Shown one piece after another: positions 7,756-15,614 of a DNA stretch of 15,615 bases. Position 1 is the first letter of the stretch; each line of letters opens with the position of its first letter. The position numbers were made by a program, and so were the translations under genes. The DNA comes from Nitrososphaerales archaeon TH5895 (lineage in GTDB: Archaea > Thermoproteota > Nitrososphaeria > Nitrososphaerales > Nitrososphaeraceae): contig JAATVS010000661.1 of the NCBI GenBank assembly GCA_014523695.1, forward strand, positions 1 to 15,615. The letters are read 5' to 3'. The notes beneath the pieces were generated by a model that worked only from the letters and a program-made list of their open reading frames with translations, had not been told where the DNA came from and searched no databases.

Positions 7756-10590
7756 TCAGTCATTTGTTAGGCCGTCAAGATTTGTGGGGGGTGGGTTTAG
7801 AACGTTGTTACATACTTCCATTATTTCTCTTACTGACTTCTCTTTACCAAAGTAATATTGTTCAATCAATGGAACTATAGCATACTTTATAATCATCTTC
7901 AATTTGTCAATATTTAGATCCTTCACCATAAAATATGAGTGTCCTATTTGATACTCCTTTCCTAGTTGATCTCTTATCTTTTGATTTATTTGGTTAAGCA
8001 TATCAAGGATGGTTGAAGCGTCGAGTTTTATTCTATTATCCTTAAACCATTTAGAAATAATTCGGCCAGTTGAATCGGGATAAAAGTCTATGAAATAGAA
8101 TCGCCTCCGCAACGCATAATCTACAAATGCAATAGAACGATCAGCACTATTCATGGTTCCTATTATGTACAGATTGGATGGGATGTAAAACTTCTCTCCA
8201 GGTGAGTAAGTAAGGGAAATCGCTTCGTTTCTATATTCAAGGAGATAAATCAGTTCGCCAATTATCTTGGAAATATTTCCTCTGTTGATTTCATCTATAA
8301 TTAGTACGAATCTTTCTTTAGGATTATCAATACATTTCCTTACAAGATTCTTAAATAAACCTGGTTGCCTTGAAAATTCAATTCCTGCTGTAATTGAAAT
8401 ATTGGGCTTTATTCCCTCTACAAAGTCCTCATAACTATAGGATTGATGGAATTGGATGATTTCGACATTATCAGCCTTCTGAGTGAAATATTCTGAGAAT
8501 TTCCTTGCGACATATGTTTTGCTTGTTCCAGGGGGGCCATAAAAAATCACTTGTCGTTTCTCTTTAAGGAGGGCTTCAATTTCTGTCAAAAATTCAATAG
8601 AAAGGTATGTAGTCTTGGCCAGATCTTCAATCAAAAATGGAATACTTGCATCAAGATGTTCAATTTTAGGAGTGCTGCCATTCACATTCTGCTCGAGGAT
8701 AGTGTCGATAACACCTACATTTTTCAATGATTCCCTTAGCCCCCGGATCATAGCAGATCCTCCCAATTGGTAAATAGTTCCTCTATACCCAAGAGATTTG
8801 ACAAGATCATCATCAAATGTAGATTTAGGGACATCCTTCTTTAACCATTTGACTGGCCTTGTAACGGTCAATTCTGGATGCAGTTTTGTATCTTGACATT
8901 CCCCATCAATCGTTCCTACTGCAACGAACTCTGAATTCCGTGCCAATAATGGCAACATAACAAAATCGCCTATCTTCATTTTATGTAGAAAATCCCATAT
9001 TTGGCGAACGCTTTTATTTACACTTCCAGGTTTGTGATTAGGATGAAGAGTTCTGTAATGTTGTTTGAAAGTTTTAATATCCTTGATTGATCTGTCGAAG
9101 CCTTCATAACCTATCCCGACTACATTATTCTCTAACGCGATTTGTTCTCCCGTGCCTTTCCTTCCTGCTCTAACTAGCCAAACCGATTCTTCATCTAAAG
9201 GCTGAGTTTCATTCATCTCCTTTGAGGGAGCAGCACGCCAAATAAAAGTGGAAAAATCAATATTACTCCATTGTTTCATTATAGGGTGAGCATTCTTTAA
9301 TTCCAATAATTTCGCCTGTTTCAAAAATAATCCACTCGGGATCTGCTCCCTCGGTGAGCCAAATAAGGATCCTAGGAAACGCTCTGCATCTTTAGCACTG
9401 TGCATTTGAAGAAAATCAGTTGGATAATAGACTGCAAGGATCTTTGACCTAACATGCCTATAAATATTAAATCTGCCTTCAAGTTTCTGTGCAAGCATAG
9501 TCCAGTCCTTGTTTACCGTAAATTGCTTTCCGGCCTGCAGTATCAACATAATTTCTGACCTAACAGCATCGTACGCTCTTTCTGCAGATTCAAATTTACT
9601 CTTGTCATAAATAAATTCCTGGGTTTTCTTATTTCTATAAATTCCAAACTTGGTTGCTGGCGTTCCACCAATCCCACCAAAGCCTTCTATTTCATATTCT
9701 AACCTATAAGAGAATGTTCCATAATCTGTTTGGCCAGTATCGGGATCTATTTTCCCAACTGCATAGTCGTCAAGGCTCATTTCTGATATTTTATCAGGAT
9801 GAAAATCGGAAACAAATCTGGACTGCAATTTCATTGCGTCTTCTTCAGAGATATGATTACCAAATATGTTTCTGTCCTTATCAAAGGACACTATCCATTT
9901 TTCCAAATCTGCACTGGTGAATCCCCCCATTTCTTGACTGTGTTTCTGATCTGAATGCCGCTCTATTTCGTCGAAGAGGCGCCAAAAGAATACGTCAAGA
10001 GTAATGAAGTCATTAACCCCAAATTGAGATAGTTCATTTTTAATCATGCTGAGATAATTAATACACTGCAAATACTCCTGACCGGTAGCAGTATTGTATC
10101 TGTACAAGTTATCTGGAAGTGCATTTAAACCTAGAAATTGAAGCACTTTCTTCGGTTTATCATTCCACAAGCAAAACTTATCCGGAAAAATCATGTTCAG
10201 AACTTCGCTTATAATTGCCACTCCAAAACCTGAAACATCCTCTCTAAATTTGTCATATCTTGTTACAAAATCATTTGTTCCATAAATCAACAGATCGAGT
10301 CCATCTTTTATTTTATCAATACCATTAGGATCGATTAATCTATTCTTCACGTACCAATCCTTATTGCTCCACATGTTGCTCGCCCAAGATTTTTTCCAAA
10401 TTGCAGACAGTTCGTCATTTGTCATGTTCTTTAAATTTTCGCGCGACAATTTCTCTTTGAAATAATGTTCGTGTTCTCTATGTTCTTGTAAATCATTTTT
10501 TCCTATGTCAGTGTCTATCCAATTTCGGTACTTTTCGCCATTAATTTTCAATATATCAATCTGTTCTGAGGTAAGTTTGACCTCTGTCAA
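7756..10590 (-). CDS. mcrB: McrB-like AAA+ GTPase with PUA/EVE-like reader module
   Basis: 944 aa, about twice E. coli McrB. Residues ~1-210 are a module with GFGVAIISEVLNMIFPDKF (121-139), seen in other large restriction ATPases but not assignable by eye. Residues ~225-455 contain MSLDDYAVGK and a glycine-rich IGGTPATKFGIY segment, resembling the MrcB N-terminal domain. Residues ~468-620 look like a PUA/EVE-type domain (VWLVRAGRKGTGEQ, VVGIGYEG, IGDFVMLPLL, VAVGTIDGE, RPVKWL), a fold that reads modified bases. Residues ~655-935 are the McrB AAA+ motor: Walker A GPPGTSKT 685-692, FHQSYSYEDFVEG 714-726, Walker B LIIDEINRG 763-771, GTMNSADRS 811-819 (the McrB NTAD element), RRRF 828-831. It should recognise modified DNA and, with McrC, translocate and cleave it. 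TTG start; mcrC follows immediately. Confidence 0.93.
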   Translation of the reverse strand: MTEVKLTSEQIDILKINGEKYRNWIDTDIGKNDLQEHREHEHYFKEKLSRENLKNMTNDELSAIWKKSWASNMWSNKDWYVKNRLIDPNGIDKIKDGLDLLIYGTNDFVTRYDKFREDVSGFGVAIISEVLNMIFPDKFCLWNDKPKKVLQFLGLNALPDNLYRYNTATGQEYLQCINYLSMIKNELSQFGVNDFITLDVFFWRLFDEIERHSDQKHSQEMGGFTSADLEKWIVSFDKDRNIFGNHISEEDAMKLQSRFVSDFHPDKISEMSLDDYAVGKIDPDTGQTDYGTFSYRLEYEIEGFGGIGGTPATKFGIYRNKKTQEFIYDKSKFESAERAYDAVRSEIMLILQAGKQFTVNKDWTMLAQKLEGRFNIYRHVRSKILAVYYPTDFLQMHSAKDAERFLGSLFGSPREQIPSGLFLKQAKLLELKNAHPIMKQWSNIDFSTFIWRAAPSKEMNETQPLDEESVWLVRAGRKGTGEQIALENNVVGIGYEGFDRSIKDIKTFKQHYRTLHPNHKPGSVNKSVRQIWDFLHKMKIGDFVMLPLLARNSEFVAVGTIDGECQDTKLHPELTVTRPVKWLKKDVPKSTFDDDLVKSLGYRGTIYQLGGSAMIRGLRESLKNVGVIDTILEQNVNGSTPKIEHLDASIPFLIEDLAKTTYLSIEFLTEIEALLKEKRQVIFYGPPGTSKTYVARKFSEYFTQKADNVEIIQFHQSYSYEDFVEGIKPNISITAGIEFSRQPGLFKNLVRKCIDNPKERFVLIIDEINRGNISKIIGELIYLLEYRNEAISLTYSPGEKFYIPSNLYIIGTMNSADRSIAFVDYALRRRFYFIDFYPDSTGRIISKWFKDNRIKLDASTILDMLNQINQKIRDQLGKEYQIGHSYFMVKDLNIDKLKMIIKYAIVPLIEQYYFGKEKSVREIMEVCNNVLNPPPTNLDGLTND

Positions 10591-10615
10591 TCTATTTTTA
10601 GCCTATTAAAGCCGA

Positions 10616-10624
10616 TTATTAAAA
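10616..10624 (-). promoter_or_regulatory. Putative TATA box of mcrBC
   Basis: On the minus strand this reads TTTTAATAA, centred ~30 nt before the TTG at 10590, the spacing expected for a nearly leaderless archaeal transcript. The 158-bp intergenic region also has to hold the promoter of the divergent MBL gene, for which no clear TATA box is visible. Confidence 0.35.
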
Positions 10625-10748
10625 GATGATCTGGCACTAATGAATACAAGGATCACTATTTGCTTATAGGGACGTCATTTTAGCAAAAGACAATTCAGCC
10701 AAGAACTGAGTTGCCGTAAGATCCTATTACATAGAAATCGAAATATGC

Positions 10749-12269
10749 TTGATTTACTATAACCAACTATTGTCATCTAATTCCAAGACCAAGATAACTT
10801 TCTATGGAGGTGTTCATGAGATAGGGGGGAATAAATTCTTGGTAGAAGATAAGGGAACCAGAATCTTTTTGGATTTTGGGATGCAAATGAGTAAATTTAA
10901 TCAGTACTTTGCAGAATTTGTTACTCCCCGTACATGCAACGGTATGAATGATTTATTTGAATTTGAATTATTACCTCCATTAAAAGGGCTCTATAGAACA
11001 GATTATTCAAAACATTGTGTTTTTGATGGGAATGAAGAAACTCAATTTGACGCTGTCTTATTAACACATGCACATATCGATCATTGTGCATATGTGCATT
11101 ATCTGAGACCCGAAATCCCTATCTATTGTTCGGAGGCAACAAAACTCATACTTCAGGCGTTACAAGATGTTGGAGCCAAAGAAGATTATATTTACTTTGA
11201 CGAGTGTTTTCAGACATACATAAATAATAAAGGAACAAGATCGAGAAAGAGAGGAGAGATAGAAAGAATTCCTCGAAATATCAAAGTATTTGACGACTCT
11301 AAACCATTTCGAATAGATTCCATTGAAATCGAACCTATTTCAGTCGATCATTCACTTCCAGGCGTAAGTGGCTTTATAGTCCATACTTCTAATGGTTCCA
11401 TTGGATACACTGCCGATATTAGGTTTCATGGAAGAAGACAAGAAAATAGTGAAAGATTTGTGGAGGAATGTAGAAGGACTGGATTAGAAATTCTCTTATG
11501 TGAAGGAACTCGAATCAGGGAATCGGTTTCTCCGAACGAATCAAGCGTTGAAGAAGATGTCAAGAACATCGTAAATAGAACCAAGAACCTCGTAGTATGT
11601 AATTATCCAGCGAAAGACTTAGATCGTTTTCTCTCCTTTTATAATGCTGCCAAGGATTCAGGGAGATTTATGGTTATTGATTTTAAACAGGCCTACATAC
11701 TTACATTATTTCAAACATCAGAATTTTGGAAGAATACACTTCCTAAACCCACGGATAAGTATCTCAAGATATACATTCCAAGGAGAGGATGGGGTCTAAT
11801 TGATAAAGATATCAATTTTTGGACAAAGAAGTTAATATTGGAAGATTATGATAATTGGTCGGATCACTTTATTGATGAGTCTAATGCTGTTTACTACTCA
11901 TTTATTAAGGATCGTCAAAATGAATGTCTATTTTATTGCAGTGATTTCCAGGTGCAAGAATTGATTGATATTCGACCTAAAGAAAATTCAGCCTATGTTA
12001 GATCCTCAACTGAACCGTTTAATGATGAGATGGAACTAGACCAAGAGCGAGTAAAAAGATGGCTCGTACATTTCGGATTGCTTAAAAAAGAATCTGAATG
12101 GTATCATATTCATGTTTCTGGTCATGGTTCTAGAGATCAATTACAACATATAGTAAAAGATTCTGATAGTAAGAAAGTAATTCCAATTCATACAGAAAAT
12201 GAAGAGTATTTTGCTAATTGGCACAATAATGTAGTAAATGTAACATTGAACAGTTCGGTAGAAATTTAG
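10749..12269 (+). CDS. RNase J-like beta-CASP metallo-beta-lactamase-fold protein
   Basis: 506 aa. The MBL core begins ITFYGGVHEIGGNKFLVED (16-34). The metal site is complete: LLTHAHIDH with H107, H109, D111 and H112; VDHS with H201; GYTADIR with D223. The beta-CASP region follows: CEGTR (E252), SGHGS (H459) and PIHTE (H481). These place it with RNase J/CPSF-like nucleases acting on RNA or DNA; the substrate is unknown. An insertion at about 53-97, between the first strands and HAHIDH, is longer than in standard RNase J, and there is no KH domain. The start is a TTG; an ATG at 10745 is out of frame and stops after five codons. Divergent from mcrBC with 158 bp between, so co-regulation is possible. 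A dead relative lies at 1680-2210. Confidence 0.88.
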   Translation: MIYYNQLLSSNSKTKITFYGGVHEIGGNKFLVEDKGTRIFLDFGMQMSKFNQYFAEFVTPRTCNGMNDLFEFELLPPLKGLYRTDYSKHCVFDGNEETQFDAVLLTHAHIDHCAYVHYLRPEIPIYCSEATKLILQALQDVGAKEDYIYFDECFQTYINNKGTRSRKRGEIERIPRNIKVFDDSKPFRIDSIEIEPISVDHSLPGVSGFIVHTSNGSIGYTADIRFHGRRQENSERFVEECRRTGLEILLCEGTRIRESVSPNESSVEEDVKNIVNRTKNLVVCNYPAKDLDRFLSFYNAAKDSGRFMVIDFKQAYILTLFQTSEFWKNTLPKPTDKYLKIYIPRRGWGLIDKDINFWTKKLILEDYDNWSDHFIDESNAVYYSFIKDRQNECLFYCSDFQVQELIDIRPKENSAYVRSSTEPFNDEMELDQERVKRWLVHFGLLKKESEWYHIHVSGHGSRDQLQHIVKDSDSKKVIPIHTENEEYFANWHNNVVNVTLNSSVEI

Positions 12270-12328
12270 TAATTGTAATGCTTGTTATTGATTTAATCGA
12301 TTACATCTAGAACATAGGTCTCTTAACC

Positions 12329-12342
12329 AATGATCTATCATT
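12329..12342. terminator. Short hairpin between convergent genes
   Basis: AATGATCTATCATT forms a 6-bp stem with a tight 2-nt loop in the 89-bp gap between the MBL gene and the HNH pseudogene, which converge here. It may act as a bidirectional terminator. A TAATCGATTA palindrome lies just to the left. Weak evidence. Confidence 0.25.
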
Positions 12343-12358
12343 AGTTTCATTTATAGAT

Positions 12359-13331
12359 CTATTTTGGTAAACCCATAATCCAATTCTGGTAATATTTGTT
12401 GATGACTTGCTCTTGGTTACTTCCGACATCCAATCGTTTTACTGATTTTTTAAGATCATCTATTACATTGGAGTAATCCAGATTTCGTTTTACTAATTCT
12501 TTGATGTACTTTTCATGGGGTAATGAGCTGTGTTTCTTTAGGTTACATCCTCTGCAAGTTAAAACCAGATTCCAAAGTTCATCCTCATAAATATAAGACC
12601 AAGGAATGAAATGATCCACATGATTAGACATATTTTCCAAGGGTAAAGAATTATCGCAGTAAAAACATCTGTCACAGTATGTCTTCAAAATTAATTGATA
12701 TTTGATTAACGAATTTCTTTTGAATCCTTCACCTTCTATTTTTGAGATTAACCTTGGTAATCCGTGGTTTATCTTTTCTAAGAATTTTGTCCATTCAAGT
12801 ATCAGTGCCTTTCTTACAAAAGGGTGATTAGTCTTGAAAAATGATAATGCTTGTGGTTTTACCGATATTGAATCATTATCATACTCATAAAATATTAGTT
12901 TGGAAGAAACACTGACACCTTCAGGTATATTCTGAAATCTGGGAATTACTTCAAGAAAACATTTTAGTTATCATCTTTTCAGCCCTTAGGATTTTTTCAG
13001 GATTCATCTTTTCAAAGGGTTCTGGAATGTAATTTTCTCCAAATTCATTTTGAATTATCTTGAACTATTAGCGGTGGTTTCTCAGGATTGTAGTTTTGTC
13101 TAATCTTGTATTTACATATTTGATTCCAATAATATCTTAAGAAAGATCTGGCTATTTTTGAAAATTCAATCTTTTTATATACTGCTTCTTTCAATTTGCA
13201 TTCAATATACACATTATCTAACATGTATGAGTAATCAATTAGAAATCTTGCTAAAGCAAACTTGTACGTGTTATCCTTTCTTCCCTTAGTAAGAATGGAA
13301 TTGAGGTAATTACAAAATCATTAGTATGCAT
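12359..13331 (-). pseudogene. Frameshifted HNH endonuclease gene (~323 codons)
   Basis: The open 109-codon frame at 12359-12688 (TTG start) is only the tail. It holds CFYC and TCRGC zinc cysteine pairs around HVDHFIPW (H23, D25, H26), i.e. an HNH domain with N40 and N49. Upstream the frame stays open without a start and reads LEVIPRFQNIPEGVSVSS and HPFVRKALILEWTKFLEKIN. A one-base shift at the A-run 12956-12959 leads to PFEKMNPEKILRAEKMITK. A second, near 13055-13068, leads to FSKIARSFLRYYWNQ and YKFALARFLIDYSYML. A third, at 13314-13317, leads to an ATG at 13331. That ATG overlaps the stop of the small upstream gene by 11 nt, which supports it as the original start. All three shifts are single-base, two in homopolymer runs, so decay or sequencing error are both possible. 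Probably a defence-type nuclease partnered with the HerA module. Confidence 0.75.
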
Positions 13332-13485
13332 TCGGATTAGCTGGATAATTTTGAACAAACCTGTTCTTTTCTATTTCTATTAATTATCTAACAATTTATG
13401 ATTCGTTTGCCAAAAATTCAATGATATCATGATAATAATGCTCTTGTTTATCAGAAGCATATATAAGGATCAGCTTAGTCAACAT
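13321..13485 (-). pseudogene. Small gene with two in-frame stops between HerA and HNH genes
   Basis: Reading minus from the ATG at 13485 gives MLTKLILIYASDKQEHYYHD then IIEFLANES, a TAA (13396-13398), IVR, a second TAA (13384-13386), then LIEIEKNRFVQNYPANPNAY and a final TAA at 13321-13323. The length is an exact multiple of three (55 codons) and both halves look like real protein. This fits a 54-aa helical protein interrupted by two nonsense changes. The final stop overlaps the ATG of the HNH gene, so the two were probably coupled. It begins 28 nt after the HerA stop and in its frame; the bases between are also open (AKDGIPRFE). No family recognised. Confidence 0.5.
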
Positions 13486-13512
13486 TTCAAATCTGGGAAT
13501 ACCATCTTTGGC

Positions 13513-14667
13513 TCATTTCTTATCAACTATGTATCCTTCATTATTGATAGCATGAAAGAAGACAGGAACATTTTGTGTATTTGTTGCTTTGAAGCTCGCC
13601 ATAAGCCAGTCTCCATTTTGAAATGTCAACGTTCTATCCATAAATGCATCATCAATGGCAAATGTGTCTGATATCAGTTGTCTGTCATATGGTCTCGGCA
13701 TAGTACTTACAAAGTAACTGTGAAGCTGTTGAAGTGCATTTGTATTGAGATGAGCTATCCTTTGGGTAGATATCCATCCATGCAGATTATACTTACGTCC
13801 ATGTCTAAGTAGCTTTTCTACAGCTCTGCTAGAATAGTCAGTTCCATCTTCTTTTTTCTTATCATATGGAATAAATTCCTGTGCCTCATCAAAAACAAAG
13901 GCAACCTTTGGCTGAAGAGTGAAGCTATTTTTTCTATATCTAAATACTCGGTTAATAATTTCTGCACAAAATGTCCTTGCAGTATCGGCTTCTGGTAGGT
14001 TAATTACAAAGATTCTTGGTGAGTCTTTATTGTCATCCATAATTTCTCTTACTAGTTTCGTCGAATTATAGTCGCCAAAATCTCTCTGAGTAGGATTATC
14101 CAGTACGAGTTTTAGATTGTTAAATATAGATATCAGTGCCGCATCTTGCCGTAGCTTAGCCGCAGCCAACAACCTTTCTACCGACTCTATCAATGGCATT
14201 ATCTCCTTACCAATCGCCGTAGATTCGTCTTCAACATTATTGTCAACCATGAACTTTCGTATCATTCCTGCTACAGTAGGAATCAAGATTTTCTGGGCAG
14301 CGGCACCGTATTTCTCACCTGCGAGATCCCCTAGTGTTCCCAACAGACCACCGTAACTAGTTATTCCTTGAAGCACTTGCTCAGCTTCAGACTGTATGAA
14401 GATTTTCTTTATCTTATTCTGCCTGATCGTTTCTTCAATTGACGCAAGAAGAGTATCATTCACATCTTCTAATGTCTCCGGAATTACATGTCTCCTCAGA
14501 TAGTCTTTAGCTTTTTCAGCAATATCCTTTCCTCTCAGTTCATCTGTAAATATGACTCGACTTGGAATAGATTTTAACAGATCAAGAATATTGATGCCGT
14601 ATTCTGAAGACACGTCAAATATTACACAGAAGATTGGACGTAGTATATTGTTGACCCTATTGCTCAA
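13513..14667 (-). CDS. herA: C-terminal part of a HerA-like ATPase (Walker A half missing)
   Basis: 384 aa. HerA is a hexameric FtsK/HerA-family DNA translocase, about 500-620 aa, that works with a nuclease in end resection or defence. This ORF has the C-terminal RecA-fold part: IFDVSSEYGINILDLL (17-31 region), IFVINLPEADTAR at 219-231, Walker B KVAFVFDEAQEF at 254-265 (D260, E261), LRHGRKYNLHGWISTQR at 287-303, and FQNGDWLMASF at 349-359. It has no Walker A. The first ~14 residues (MSNRVNNILRPIFC, TTG start) do not resemble HerA, so the gene was cut just before VIFDVSS. The missing half, with Walker A, is on the other strand at 14789-15614. Followed by the small broken gene and the HNH pseudogene in the same direction. 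Without Walker A it should not hydrolyse ATP. Confidence 0.85.
   Translation of the reverse strand: MSNRVNNILRPIFCVIFDVSSEYGINILDLLKSIPSRVIFTDELRGKDIAEKAKDYLRRHVIPETLEDVNDTLLASIEETIRQNKIKKIFIQSEAEQVLQGITSYGGLLGTLGDLAGEKYGAAAQKILIPTVAGMIRKFMVDNNVEDESTAIGKEIMPLIESVERLLAAAKLRQDAALISIFNNLKLVLDNPTQRDFGDYNSTKLVREIMDDNKDSPRIFVINLPEADTARTFCAEIINRVFRYRKNSFTLQPKVAFVFDEAQEFIPYDKKKEDGTDYSSRAVEKLLRHGRKYNLHGWISTQRIAHLNTNALQQLHSYFVSTMPRPYDRQLISDTFAIDDAFMDRTLTFQNGDWLMASFKATNTQNVPVFFHAINNEGYIVDKK
14556..14625 (-). repeat. Inverted repeat, copy A (inside the HerA C-terminal part)
   Basis: 70 bp. Read on the minus strand it begins GTAATATTTGACGT and ends ATTCCAAGTCGAG. It matches copy B (15534-15603, plus strand) at 64 of 70 positions counted by eye. 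It encodes VIFDVSSEYGINILDLL then KSIPSR. Similarity ends abruptly on both sides. Confidence 0.85.
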
Positions 14668-14788
14668 TCACAATTACCTAGAAGCCGGTATATTTAAGCA
14701 TGTAAGAATGTAGGCATAAAATACTATATGATACCAGGTTCAGAGAATATAGATCGCAGATGGAATCCGTGAGGAGGAACAAGAAGAT

Positions 14789-15614
14789 TTGACTGAAACT
14801 GCAACTGAAGGAAAAATGACCGGAACTATTGATGACCTCTTCGATACCCTTGAAGGCAACTTTATTGCACGGTTAAGGGAAATATCTTTGAATACTAGAA
14901 CAACGGCTGAAAACAACAATCACTTTCAGGACTGCAAAAATAGAAGCAGTATATTCGCCAGATATCGTCAGACAGATAGAGGCAGGTAGACTCATTGCTA
15001 TTCCTAATGTTATGTCTGTTGGCGCAAATAGCGTATATTCGATCTATGAGGTGGCTGATGTATATCCTATGCACTACAGTATGTTGACATTGGATAAGAG
15101 CCAACCTGGAGCCATTCGTAATGAGTTTATGACATTGATCGAAAATGAGTGGCAAACTATCTCAAAAAATACATGGATAGAGATTGTTGCAGCTCCCACC
15201 GGTTACATTGTCGCATTAGATAACGACATACCAAGTGAACCGAAATTCATCAGGAAGGGTACTTCCCCATTAATAGGATCTCGAGTATATATGCTAAACA
15301 AAGAAACTATTCAAAAATTTATTTGCTATACGCCTAAGGGAGAAGATCTATTAGAAAATTATGATATTGGTTATCTTCTGGGTGTAACAGAAGAACAAGT
15401 ACCTTTTACAGTAAACATAGAAAAACTTCTGCATTATCATGTAGGCGTCTTTGCATTCACAGGGTCTGGGAAGAGTAATCTTACTTCACTTGTATTAAGG
15501 AAATCAGTTAATTCACTTCCGAATATGAAATTTGTAATATTTGACGTATCTTCAGAATACGGCATCAATATTCTCGATCTACTGAAATCTATTCCAACTC
15601 GAGATAGATACTAA
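14789..15614 (+). pseudogene. herA: N-terminal part of a HerA-like ATPase (truncated, one frameshift)
   Basis: The clean open frame 15012-15614 (200 aa) holds the second half of the HAS barrel (SIYEVADVYPMHYSMLTLD), a conserved GYIVALDNDIPSEPKF stretch, and Walker A GVFAFTGSGKSNLTS at 145-159 (K154). It ends in VIFDVSSEYGINILDLL then KSIPTRDRY. The protein continues upstream of 15012 without a start: TFRTAKIEAVYSPDIVRQIE then AGRLIAIPNV. It shifts frame near 14885-14895 to DDLFDTLEGNFIARLREIS, whose first start is a TTG at 14789 (the frame is open back to 14753). It stops twelve nucleotides after the inverted repeat, three nucleotides from the window edge. Walker B and everything C-terminal are absent; that half lies on the minus strand at 13513-14667. 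TATA-like TAAAATACTATA lies near 14717-14728. Confidence 0.8.
15534..15603 (+). repeat. Inverted repeat, copy B (end of the HerA N-terminal part)
   Basis: 70 bp, GTAATATTTGACGT to ATTCCAACTCGAG, inverted relative to copy A (14556-14625). Of the six differences, five are synonymous (one Val and four Leu codon positions) and one changes Ser to Thr. The codon register is the same in both copies. Confidence 0.85.
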
